This document shows, piece after piece, positions 1 through 6,001 of a DNA stretch of 7,556 nucleotides; the stretch's first letter is position 1; each line of letters begins with the position of its first letter. The stretch is from assembly GCA_021204885.1 (NCBI GenBank), contig JAJPYP010000060.1:1-7556 (forward strand), in the 5' to 3' direction. The position numbers and the translations under genes are program-made. Under the pieces are notes generated by a model, which was given only the letters and a program-made list of their open reading frames with translations, was not told the origin of the DNA and did not search any database. Source of the stretch: Prevotellaceae bacterium. GTDB lineage: Bacteria; Bacteroidota; Bacteroidia; Bacteroidales; Bacteroidaceae.

Positions 1-1628
1 GTGGCGCGTATGAAGTCGACCGCATAATTGTCGTGCTCGGCCATGCCGGTGGCGATGGCAAGCACGTTGGGGTCGAAGATGATGTCGTGGGGATTGAAGC
101 CCACCTGCTCCACCAAGAGCTTGTAAGCCCGCCGGCAAACGGCGATGCGCCGCTCGTAGGTATCGGCCTGTCCTTGCTCGTCGAAAGCCATCACGATGAC
201 GGCGGCACCGTAGCGCTTCACGGCACGCGCATGCGCCAAGAACTTCTCCTCTCCTTCTTTGAGGGAGATGGAGTTGACGATAGACTTGCCTTGCAAGCAC
301 TTCAAGCCCGCCTCGATAACCTCCCATTTGGAAGAGTCGAGCATAACGGGCACCTTGGCAATATCGGGTTCTGAGGCAATCAAGTTCAGGAAGGTGACCA
401 TCTCGGCGCGTGCGTCAAGTAGTCCGTCGTCCATGTTCACGTCGATGACCAGCGCCCCGTCCTCCACTTGCCGGCGGGCAATGACAAGCGCCTCGTCGTA
501 TTTCTTCTCGTTGATGAGCCGCAGGAACTTGCGCGAGCCCGCCACATTGCACCGCTCGCCCACATTGACGAACTTCACCTCGGGAGTGAGTTCCAACAGT
601 TCCAAGCCCGAGAGTTGCAGCGTCTGGGGCTTTGCGGCCGGACGGTGTGGCGCAGCCCCTTGTACTAACTTCGCAAAGCGGGCGATGTATTCGTCCGTCG
701 TGCCACAGCAACCGCCAAGGATGTTGACCAAGCCCTCGGCAACGTATGGTTCCACTTCACGTGCCATCTCGTCGGGCGTCTGGTCGTAACGCCCCAAGCT
801 GTCGGGCAAGCCGGCATTGGGATAGGCCGATATATAATAAGGTGCACGCGCGGCCAACCGTTCCAAGATGGGCTTCAACAAGCGTGCGCCGTAAGAGCAG
901 TTCAGCCCGATGGAGAAGAGCGGGGCATGGGCCACCGAGGCAAGCAACGCTTCGAGCGTCTGCCCCGAAAGGGTGCGCCCGGCCGTGTCGGACACGGTAA
1001 TGGAGAGCATCAGCGGCACCCGCCTGCCTGCCTGCCGCATGGCTTCTTCGGCGGCATAAAGGGCAGCCTTGGCATTCAACGTGTCAAAGACGGTCTCCAT
1101 GAGCAGCGCGTCCACACCACCCTCCAATAGAGCGGTCATCTGCTCCACGTAGGCGGCGGCAAGCGTGTCGAAAGTCAACGCCCGCAACGCGGGATCGTTC
1201 ACGTCGGGGCTCATGGAGCAAGTCTTGTTCGTGGGGCCTACGGAACCGGCTACAAAGCGAGGCTTGTGGGGTGTTAGGCGGGTGTACTTGTCGGCCTCTT
1301 GGCGTGCCAAGCGGGCGGCGGCAAGGTTTATCTCGCGCACGTGCTCGGCCACATGGTAGTCGGCCATGCAGATGGAAGTGGCGTTGAAGCTATTGGTCTC
1401 GATGATGTCGGCACCGGCGGCCAAGTAACGGCGGTGAATGTCGGCGATAATGTCGGGGCGGGTAAGGCAAAGCAAGTCGTTGTTGCCCTTCAACTGCCCC
1501 GGCACATGGGCGAAGCGCTCGCCTCGGAAGTCCTGTTCCGCCAAGCCGCAAGATTGTATCATGGTACCCATGGCACCGTCCAACACCAAGATACGTTCGC
1601 GAACCAATGCTTCCAATGTACCCGTCAT
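1..1628 (-). CDS. metH: Cobalamin-dependent methionine synthase MetH, N-terminal part (cut by window edge)
   Basis: MetH moves a methyl group from 5-methyltetrahydrofolate via cobalamin to homocysteine, giving methionine and tetrahydrofolate in the cytoplasm. The reading frame is open from ATG at 1628 to base 1 (542 codons), with no stop. The homocysteine-binding barrel starts with LDGAMGTMIQ near residue 16 and carries the three zinc/thiolate cysteines: Cys244 in GLNCSYG and Cys307-Cys308 in GGCCGTTDE. These match the spacing known for E. coli MetH (247, 310, 311). The pterin-binding barrel follows, with NVGERCNVAGS near residues 355-365 and MLDSSKWEVIEAG and FDPNVLAIATG further on. The cobalamin, cap and reactivation domains of this roughly 1,200-residue family would lie beyond the edge and are not seen. 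The gene begins 24 bases after smpB, with no visible promoter or riboswitch between, so it is probably cotranscribed with smpB. Identification is very secure. Confidence 0.97.
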   Translation of the reverse strand, partial: MTGTLEALVRERILVLDGAMGTMIQSCGLAEQDFRGERFAHVPGQLKGNNDLLCLTRPDIIADIHRRYLAAGADIIETNSFNATSICMADYHVAEHVREINLAAARLARQEADKYTRLTPHKPRFVAGSVGPTNKTCSMSPDVNDPALRALTFDTLAAAYVEQMTALLEGGVDALLMETVFDTLNAKAALYAAEEAMRQAGRRVPLMLSITVSDTAGRTLSGQTLEALLASVAHAPLFSIGLNCSYGARLLKPILERLAARAPYYISAYPNAGLPDSLGRYDQTPDEMAREVEPYVAEGLVNILGGCCGTTDEYIARFAKLVQGAAPHRPAAKPQTLQLSGLELLELTPEVKFVNVGERCNVAGSRKFLRLINEKKYDEALVIARRQVEDGALVIDVNMDDGLLDARAEMVTFLNLIASEPDIAKVPVMLDSSKWEVIEAGLKCLQGKSIVNSISLKEGEEKFLAHARAVKRYGAAVIVMAFDEQGQADTYERRIAVCRRAYKLLVEQVGFNPHDIIFDPNVLAIATGMAEHDNYAVDFIRA

Positions 1629-1652
1629 AACCCCCGAAACACTTATATAAGA

Positions 1653-2105
1653 CTACTTCTTGAACATGCGGTCCATCTCCCGCTTGTCCTCCTTCTCTTT
1701 CAACGTCTGCCGCTTGTCATACTCCTTCTTACCCTTGGCCAGGGCTATCACCAACTTGGCCAAGCCCCGCTCGTTGATGAAGAGACGCACCGGCACCAAG
1801 GTGAAGCCCGGGTCGGCCGACTGGCGTTGCAACTTCTGCAACTCCTTGCGCTGGAGCAGCAGCTTGCGGTCGCGCCGCGAGGCATGGTTGTTGTAGGAGC
1901 CGTAGGAATACTCGGCAATGTGCATGTTCTTTACCCACAACTCGCCGCCCGAGAAGTAGCAATAGGTATCTGTCAAGCCGGCCTTGCCCAAGCGGATGGA
2001 CTTGATTTCCGTGCCCGTGAGCACAATGCCCGCCACGTAGGTGTCGAGCAGTTCGTAATCGAACGTGGCACGCTTGTTCTTGATGTTTATGGGTGTCAGC
2101 TTCAT
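1653..2105 (-). CDS. smpB: SsrA-binding protein SmpB
   Basis: SmpB binds tmRNA (SsrA) and carries it into stalled ribosomes for trans-translation, which frees the ribosome and tags the unfinished peptide. The 150-residue product has the usual length. Family marks include [17 protein letters not shown] near residues 10-26, the [11 protein letters not shown] segment at 31-41, the [15 protein letters not shown] segment at 75-89 that belongs to the tmRNA-binding oligonucleotide-binding barrel, and the basic C-terminal tail [19 protein letters not shown] from 125, which in known structures becomes helical in the empty mRNA channel. Start and stop are clean; the ATG lies 29 bases after the Yip1-family gene and the TAG 24 bases before metH, so it sits inside the same operon. 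No tmRNA gene was recognised in this window. Identification is very secure. Confidence 0.97.
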   Translation of the reverse strand: MKLTPINIKNKRATFDYELLDTYVAGIVLTGTEIKSIRLGKAGLTDTYCYFSGGELWVKNMHIAEYSYGSYNNHASRRDRKLLLQRKELQKLQRQSADPGFTLVPVRLFINERGLAKLVIALAKGKKEYDKRQTLKEKEDKREMDRMFKK

Positions 2106-2134
2106 CCGTCGGCGGTTGTCATGGCAGGAATAGG

Positions 2135-2707
2135 TCAGTTAAGCAGGCTCACCAAGTTGTCGAACACTATCTGTATCACGAAGGGACAAGCCAGCAGCGC
2201 CAAGGAGGCCAAGACGGTGAACTGCAAGCGGCTCTTGTCGTCTACCTTCAACAACACCCGGCTGCCCTCCCACACCACATAGAGCGTGTAGAACTGGAGC
2301 AGCAGGGCCATGATGTTGAAGTCGGGCCACACGCCCACCACAATCTTGATGAGAAACAGTATCACCGAGGCATAGCCGGCAAACTGTTGCGCCAAAGGCA
2401 GGTTGTTCTCTCCCGAGAAGAAGCGCACGCGCATGCCGTTGATAAGGTAGGCGGCGAGGAAGTAACCGCCGAAGAGCGACACCGCCACCGCACAGCAGCG
2501 CGTCATGGCATACTGGAAACTCTGCGGCCCGCTCCACCCCACGATGATAAGCGAGCCTATGAAGACCGATAGCCCGCACAGTCCTATCATGGGATAGACG
2601 AAGAGCGTGAATACACGCCTACGGTCTTCCAAAGAAATTTCCTCCCACGCGCGTGCCGGGGAGGAAATCAGTAGCTTGGCGATATGGAATAACGCCTTGT
2701 AGTCCAC
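2135..2707 (-). CDS. Yip1-family (DUF1282-like) integral membrane protein, GTG start
   Basis: A 190-residue inner-membrane protein with about five hydrophobic segments near residues 32-57, 70-91, 108-127, 131-148 and 161-185. The N-terminal amphipathic stretch ending in [11 protein letters not shown], followed by a basic turn and five helices, is the usual layout of bacterial Yip1-domain proteins. Their biochemical role in bacteria is not established, so no function is assigned. The start is GTG at 2707, only 6 bases past the TAA of the upstream lipoprotein gene (2716-2714), with no ATG upstream in the gap. That spacing suggests translational coupling. The next gene downstream is smpB after 29 bases. 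The family call rests on topology and the N-terminal motif, not on catalytic residues, so a different five-helix family is possible. Confidence 0.8.
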   Translation of the reverse strand: MDYKALFHIAKLLISSPARAWEEISLEDRRRVFTLFVYPMIGLCGLSVFIGSLIIVGWSGPQSFQYAMTRCCAVAVSLFGGYFLAAYLINGMRVRFFSGENNLPLAQQFAGYASVILFLIKIVVGVWPDFNIMALLLQFYTLYVVWEGSRVLLKVDDKSRLQFTVLASLALLACPFVIQIVFDNLVSLLN

Positions 2708-2713
2708 TATACT

Positions 2714-3490
2714 TTAATAATTATAGGCGATGGCGTAGCTGTTCTCCTTGGTGTATTCGTTGTCCAAGTCAATGGAACTGTCGTTCTCTTTGTCCTTGAT
2801 GACCACGGTAGAGGGCTTGCTGTTGCCGGAGTAGTTGGTGTAATAGGCCAATACGTTGCTCAAGTTGTAGGCAAACTCACCCCAACCGTAGGCATCGTAA
2901 CCCACATCATTGCTGCGGTCGTGCCGCAGGTAGATGGTCAGGACGGTGTCGCCCTCTTCTATCTCTTCGGGATAGAACGCCATGGTGAAACTGTGTGAAG
3001 ACATGAAGCTATCGTTAGAGGTCATGTGGAATTTGATGGGCACGAGCAGCGAAGTGCTGTCAAACCAACCGGGACTATACTGATAATCATAATTGTATTG
3101 GGTAACTGTGAATGACAAGGAGACAACAGGTGCTGTTTCCGTCACATCGTTCCCGTCTTCATAAACGATGCTTACTGGTGCATCGATAGAATAGGCTGAG
3201 GTAAGCGAGAAGATATAATTACCTGATTCGTCTATCTCATACGTACCGTAGATGTAGGCGATATTGGTATTGTAAATATCAAAACCGGATGCGGTCACCG
3301 ATGCCAAAGAGGCACTGGTGGGATAGAATGTGTTACCCGATGCGTCCTGGAAGTAACTGCCGTACATTACCTTTACATAGCCATAGACAACGTTAGCTTG
3401 TGTGCTGTCGTCGCTGTCGAGGCACGATGTGAGCGTGGTACCCAATAACAAGGTGCAGACTAAAGCAAATAATTTAAACTGTTTCATCAT
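2714..3490 (-). CDS. Probable NigD-like cell-envelope lipoprotein
   Basis: A secreted lipoprotein of about 259 residues. The frame is open further upstream to 3622, but the signal peptide places the start at tandem ATGs at 3490/3487: MKQFK, a hydrophobic core, then the lipobox LTSC with the lipidated Cys at residue 22 or 23. An acidic run (LDSDD) follows the Cys, resembling the Bacteroidetes signal for lipoprotein export to the cell surface. The mature part is rich in Ser, Thr, Tyr, Asn and Asp, with alternating beta-type patterning: a first domain of about 90 residues, then a second domain containing SFTMAFYPEEIEEGDTVLTI. This resembles the OB-fold plus beta-sandwich layout of NigD-like proteins common in Bacteroides, but the match is from memory of the family and is moderate. 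No catalytic motif is visible and the function is unknown. It is the first gene of the run leading to metH, with a promoter-like sequence just upstream. Confidence 0.7.
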   Translation of the reverse strand: MMKQFKLFALVCTLLLGTTLTSCLDSDDSTQANVVYGYVKVMYGSYFQDASGNTFYPTSASLASVTASGFDIYNTNIAYIYGTYEIDESGNYIFSLTSAYSIDAPVSIVYEDGNDVTETAPVVSLSFTVTQYNYDYQYSPGWFDSTSLLVPIKFHMTSNDSFMSSHSFTMAFYPEEIEEGDTVLTIYLRHDRSNDVGYDAYGWGEFAYNLSNVLAYYTNYSGNSKPSTVVIKDKENDSSIDLDNEYTKENSYAIAYNY

Positions 3491-3515
3491 CTTTGTTTCT
3501 ATATTGATTGCGTGG

Positions 3516-3550
3516 CAAAGATATTGATTCCATTTTATAATCCCTACAAA
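3516..3550 (-). promoter_or_regulatory. Bacteroidetes-type promoter for the lipoprotein-yip1-smpB-metH run
   Basis: On the minus strand TATCTTTG (3523-3516) fits the Bacteroidetes -7 element TAnnTTTG. A TTTG at 3550-3547 could be the -33 element, but the spacer of 23 bases is longer than in the two other promoters of this window (19 and 20), so the upstream element is uncertain. Transcription from here would begin around 3511 and leave a leader of roughly 20 bases before the ATG pair at 3490/3487. That agrees with the signal-peptide-based start and argues against starts further upstream. No other promoter-like sequence was noticed between the four genes. Confidence 0.55.
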
Positions 3551-3635
3551 AACCCCGTTTTTTTGCTTGGGCATCGACAAACGAAAGAAGCGGCATCGCC
3601 AATGGGGAAATGTAATGTACAAAAGGTGGTATTCT

Positions 3636-3956
3636 CTACCAAAGCGCCACCTTACCTACCCCTGTCATTTCTAAGAAAGCGGTTATGTTCAAAGCTTTGA
3701 ACACCTTGGCCAGTGTAGTAAAAGTAAGATTATGCCCATTTTCTATCTTCGATACCTGCGAACGTTTCACCCCGATGAGTTCACCCAACTGCTCTTGCGT
3801 CAAGTGCTTTGAAAGCCGCGCCTCTTTGATGGCTTCGCCCATAAGAAAAGCCTTCTTATTCTCTTCATACCGCTGCCTTGCAGGCGTATCTATACCCAAT
3901 ACACGGTCCAACATCTCCTCGTGAGAGTATATCTTCATATCACCAAGCTGTCTCAT
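3636..3956 (-). CDS. HigA-like XRE-family antitoxin
   Basis: A 106-residue DNA-binding protein that probably neutralises the preceding toxin and represses their shared promoter. The helix-turn-helix spans about residues 51-89: LTQEQLGELIGVKRSQVSKIENG is the classic Cro/CI-type pattern, followed by LAKVFKALNI. The N-terminal 45 residues (YSHEEMLDRVLG, then TPARQRYEENKKAFLMGEAIKEAR) resemble the extension of Bacteroidetes HigA-like antitoxins in toxin-first operons. The ATG at 3956 lies only 4 bases after the toxin stop (3963-3961). A second in-frame ATG at 3938 (MKIYSHEE) matches the common family start and is an equally good choice. Base composition is richer in A+T than that of metH or putA, as for the toxin, hinting at acquisition. 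The role is inferred from family and pairing. Confidence 0.87.
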   Translation of the reverse strand: MRQLGDMKIYSHEEMLDRVLGIDTPARQRYEENKKAFLMGEAIKEARLSKHLTQEQLGELIGVKRSQVSKIENGHNLTFTTLAKVFKALNITAFLEMTGVGKVALW

Positions 3957-3960
3957 TATA

Positions 3961-4308
3961 CTATTTGTTTTTACGTTGAAAATATGCTTTCCTTATCGCT
4001 TCCGCCTTCGCTATATCTTTCTTCTGAACTTTCCATGTCTTCTTCACAATACCATGAGTGGCCACGACCAAGGTCTCCTCACTTGTATCCCAAAAAGCGA
4101 ACAACCTGTAAGCTACCCCTGTATAAAGTGTCCGGAACTCCCATATCTCTGAACCTTTCAATTTCTTAAAAAGGTCTTTATCGTGATAACACATGACTTT
4201 CAATATATTATTGCTTATCTTTTCACGTGCCTTTTCGGGAAGTTCCTCTAAAAAAGAGAGCGCGTCATCCAAATACTCTATTCTAAACTTAAGTTCCATA
4301 GTTTTCAT
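3961..4308 (-). CDS. HigB-like toxin, RelE superfamily (Gp49-like)
   Basis: A 115-residue protein of the Gp49/HigB branch of the RelE/ParE superfamily, whose studied members are ribosome-dependent mRNA endonucleases. Sequence marks in order: a FLEELPEKAREKI helix at 19-31, KKLKGSEIWEFR at 48-59, the core strand YRLFAFW at 67-73, and HGIVKKTWKVQKKDIAKAEA at 85-104. The KLKG-x-WE(F/L)R and HG-(F/I)-x-KK-T-x-K pattern is diagnostic of this branch and retains its usual basic residues, so the toxin looks intact. It is toxin-first, with the antitoxin start 4 bases beyond the TAG. ATG 4308 and ATG 4299 (MELKFRIE) are both possible; the promoter sits so close that 4308 would leave a leader of only about 9 bases, so 4299 deserves weight. 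The substrate is inferred from the family, not seen. Confidence 0.87.
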   Translation of the reverse strand: MKTMELKFRIEYLDDALSFLEELPEKAREKISNNILKVMCYHDKDLFKKLKGSEIWEFRTLYTGVAYRLFAFWDTSEETLVVATHGIVKKTWKVQKKDIAKAEAIRKAYFQRKNK

Positions 4309-4321
4309 CGGTTTAGTAATG

Positions 4322-4353
4322 CAAAGATAGCGTTATGTTTCCATATAAGCAAA
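4322..4353 (-). promoter_or_regulatory. Promoter of the toxin-antitoxin operon
   Basis: Read on the minus strand, TTTG (4353-4350), a 20-base spacer and TATCTTTG (4329-4322) give a good Bacteroidetes promoter (TTTG, then TAnnTTTG). Initiation is expected around 4317, giving a very short leader to the toxin ATG at 4308 or 4299. The -33 element is 26 bases from the -33 element of the divergent plus-strand promoter, so the two promoters face away from each other back to back. Confidence 0.7.
4330..4350. promoter_or_regulatory. Imperfect dyad in promoter spacer, candidate antitoxin operator
   Basis: The half-sites GCGTTATG (4330-4337) and CATATAAGC (4342-4350) are inverted copies of each other apart from one mismatch/bulge, around a TTTC centre. 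The dyad fills the spacer between the -7 and -33 elements of the toxin promoter, where a bound HigA-type repressor would block RNA polymerase. Autorepression through such a site is known for many XRE-type antitoxins; the assignment here is inferred from position and symmetry only. Confidence 0.4.
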
Positions 4354-4379
4354 CAAGATGCGATAGAAATGGGGTTGGA

Positions 4380-4410
4380 TTTGCAGGGAAAAGAAAAATG
4401 TGTAACTTTG
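4380..4410 (+). promoter_or_regulatory. Promoter of the Omp85-family gene
   Basis: TTTG (4380-4383), a 19-base spacer and TAACTTTG (4403-4410) followed by CACGC form a strong-looking Bacteroidetes promoter. Transcription should begin near 4415-4418. This rules out the in-frame ATG at 4369 as the start of the downstream gene, since it lies ahead of the -33 element. Confidence 0.7.
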
Positions 4411-4416
4411 CACGCG

Positions 4417-4545
4417 ACCGACGGTTATCATCCGGTAGGGAAAGCAAACGACAGGGAAGCCCTCACCGCAGTGATGTCGGCAATGACAATGAGATTCTTA
4501 CACATAGACTGCAATAGCACTGCAAAACCGCACTTGGCCGATGAG
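4417..4545 (+). other. Predicted 5' leader of the Omp85-family gene
   Basis: About 130 bases lie between the predicted transcription start and the preferred ATG at 4546. The leader holds in-frame ATGs at 4474, 4483 and 4489 that would add 19 to 24 residues ahead of the signal peptide. I see no strong hairpin, terminator or recognisable riboswitch in it. Such a leader is long compared with the other two promoters here, so either regulation in the leader or an upstream translation start is possible. Confidence 0.35.
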
Positions 4546-5814
4546 ATGATACAAGGTAATCGGAACAGGAGAGGATTGTGTGTGATACCCCTGTGCCTGC
4601 TCACGCTTCTGCTGTTCGCTCCGCTCTTCTTGCAGACGGCGCACACGCAAGAGGCGGGAAGCATCGACTGGACCGACACGCTTACGGACGTGCAGACCGA
4701 CAGCCTCTCTACCCTTACGAAGAAGGAACTGCACAAGCAGAAGGTGGCCGAGCGGAACTTACACTATAATATCATAGGTGGACCCAGCTATACCCCCGAT
4801 TTCGGCTTTCTCATCGGCGGCAGTGCCTTGATGACGTTCCGCATGAACCCACACGACTTGGGGCAGCAACGCTCGGTGCTTCCCTTCGCCATCGCCTTCA
4901 TGTTCAAGGGGGGCTTGAACATGTCGGTGAAGCCGCAACTGTTCTTCAAGGGCGACCGCTTCCGCATCTTCGGCAAGGTGACCTACAAGAACACGGAGGA
5001 CAACTTTTACGGCATAGGCTACCACGAGAACCGCGACTACGTGCGTAGCGACTCCACCAGCTGGTACCGCTTCAGCGGCATGCAGCTCAACCCTTGGTTT
5101 CTGTTCCGTCTGGGTACAAGCAACATCTTCGCCGGCCCGCAAATCGACTTCAGCTACGACCACATGAAGAAGCCGGCTGATGGCTTGGTAGAAGAAGCAT
5201 CCTACAAGGCTGCCGGCGGCACGGCAAACGGTTACAAGAAGGTGAGTTCGGGCTTGGGCTTCCTGCTCACGTATGACAGCCGCGACGTGCCGGCCAACGC
5301 TTACCAAGGCGTCTATGTGGACTTCCGTGGCGTGGCCTACAGCAAGATATTCGGCGGCGACTGCAACTACTACCGCTTGGAATTGGACTACCGGCAATAC
5401 AAATCGGTGGGCAACCGCAAGGTAATCGCTTGGACGGCACAGACGCAGAACGTCTTCGGCAAGGTGCCGCTCACGCAATACGCGCTCACCGGCTCGCCCT
5501 ACGACCTGCGCGGCTACTACAACGGCCAGTACCGCGACAAGTCCTCGCACATCGCGGTGGTAGAGTACCGCCAGATGTTCAATACCGACAAGGAGACGAA
5601 GCTCAAGCGGCTCGCCAGCCATTTGGGCTTCACCGCTTGGGCAGGCTGCGGCTTCATGGGTCCCACCATGGTGAAGATTGAAGGGGTGCTTCCCAACTTC
5701 GGCGCGGGGCTGCGCATCGAGGTGCAGCCGCGTATGAACGTGCGCTTGGATATAGGCCGCAACACCATCAACAAGCAGACCCTCTTCTACTTCAATATGA
5801 CCGAGGCGTTCTAA
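4546..5814 (+). CDS. POTRA-less Omp85 (BamA/TamA superfamily) outer-membrane beta-barrel protein
   Basis: A 422-residue secreted protein. From ATG 4546 it has a textbook signal peptide: basic NRNRR, hydrophobic core at residues 11-28, probable cleavage around 31-33 (TAHT/Q). The frame is open back to 4369, but that start precedes the promoter, and the ATGs at 4474-4489 would put 19 or more residues ahead of the signal. The mature part begins with a short linker containing TKKELHKQKVAERN, then alternating strands from HYNIIGGPSYTPDFGFLIGG onward. The Omp85 loop-6 motif appears as LRGY at residues 321-324 within GSPYDLRGYYNGQYRD. The last residue is Phe and the final strand (TLFYFNMTEAF) fits a C-terminal barrel-assembly signal. 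No room exists for POTRA domains, so it is a bare barrel of the surface-antigen D15 type; such Bacteroidetes proteins have no settled substrate. It is unlikely to be the essential BamA, which has POTRA repeats. Confidence 0.85.
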   Translation: MIQGNRNRRGLCVIPLCLLTLLLFAPLFLQTAHTQEAGSIDWTDTLTDVQTDSLSTLTKKELHKQKVAERNLHYNIIGGPSYTPDFGFLIGGSALMTFRMNPHDLGQQRSVLPFAIAFMFKGGLNMSVKPQLFFKGDRFRIFGKVTYKNTEDNFYGIGYHENRDYVRSDSTSWYRFSGMQLNPWFLFRLGTSNIFAGPQIDFSYDHMKKPADGLVEEASYKAAGGTANGYKKVSSGLGFLLTYDSRDVPANAYQGVYVDFRGVAYSKIFGGDCNYYRLELDYRQYKSVGNRKVIAWTAQTQNVFGKVPLTQYALTGSPYDLRGYYNGQYRDKSSHIAVVEYRQMFNTDKETKLKRLASHLGFTAWAGCGFMGPTMVKIEGVLPNFGAGLRIEVQPRMNVRLDIGRNTINKQTLFYFNMTEAF

Positions 5815-5878
5815 CACGGGGATGTGTCGAAACTTGAATATAGCACTTCGGAGGCCGTATGGAATGTATTGATGAGGT

Positions 5879-5970
5879 CTTATCGAAGCGCTTCCATAGA
5901 CCTTATCGAAGCGCTTCCATAGATCTTATCGAAGCGCTTCCGTAGAACTTATCGAAGCGCTTCCGTAGAA
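5879..5970. repeat. Four tandem 23-base units with a perfect palindromic core
   Basis: Four units start at 5879, 5902, 5925 and 5948, exactly 23 bases apart. The first 17 bases (CTTATCGAAGCGCTTCC) are identical in all; units 1 and 2 continue ATAGA and units 3 and 4 GTAGA, with C, T, A, A as the last base. Each holds the 10-base perfect palindrome GAAGCGCTTC, and outside a C/C mismatch the flanks TTAT and ATAG extend the dyad in units 1 and 2. In RNA, neighbouring cores could pair as 10-bp stems with 13-base loops. The period is not a multiple of three and no gene covers the array; it sits between convergent genes. Upstream, 5815-5878 shows nothing beyond a TATGGAA at 5859-5865 that is the inverse of TTCCATA in units 1 and 2. 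Function unknown: operator array, RNA-processing/termination element or neutral repeat. Confidence 0.95.
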
Positions 5971-6001
5971 CTGCGGATAACAGTGCTTGTCTCTTATAGA
6001 T

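Noticed and set aside
1629..1652. Cobalamin riboswitch ahead of metH
   Set aside because: Only 24 bases separate smpB and metH, far too short for a riboswitch aptamer; any such element would have to lie elsewhere.
1299..2282. Plus-strand open frame (327 codons) antisense to metH, smpB and the Yip1-family gene
   Set aside because: It spans three real genes on the other strand, crosses their intergenic gaps and shows no domain; it is a by-product of codon composition.
3501..3529. Direct repeat ATATTGATT at 3501 and 3521 as a regulatory or insertion-site duplication
   Set aside because: Nine A+T-rich bases repeated 20 bases apart near a promoter can occur by chance and flank no inserted element.
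3548..3562. A/T hairpin AAAAAC-CCC-GTTTTT as a terminator for the toxin-antitoxin operon
   Set aside because: The stem has one G-C pair and five A-T pairs around a 3-base loop, too weak for a convincing intrinsic terminator; it also overlaps the possible -33 element of the next promoter.
4759..5817. Minus-strand open frame (352 codons) antisense to the Omp85-family gene
   Set aside because: The plus strand has a signal peptide, promoter, loop-6 motif and barrel pattern; the antisense product is low-complexity in Val, Ala, His and Leu and shows no family marks.
5879..5970. Tandem repeats as a CRISPR array
   Set aside because: The units abut with no unique spacers of 25-40 bases between them and no cas genes are nearby; this is a direct tandem repeat.
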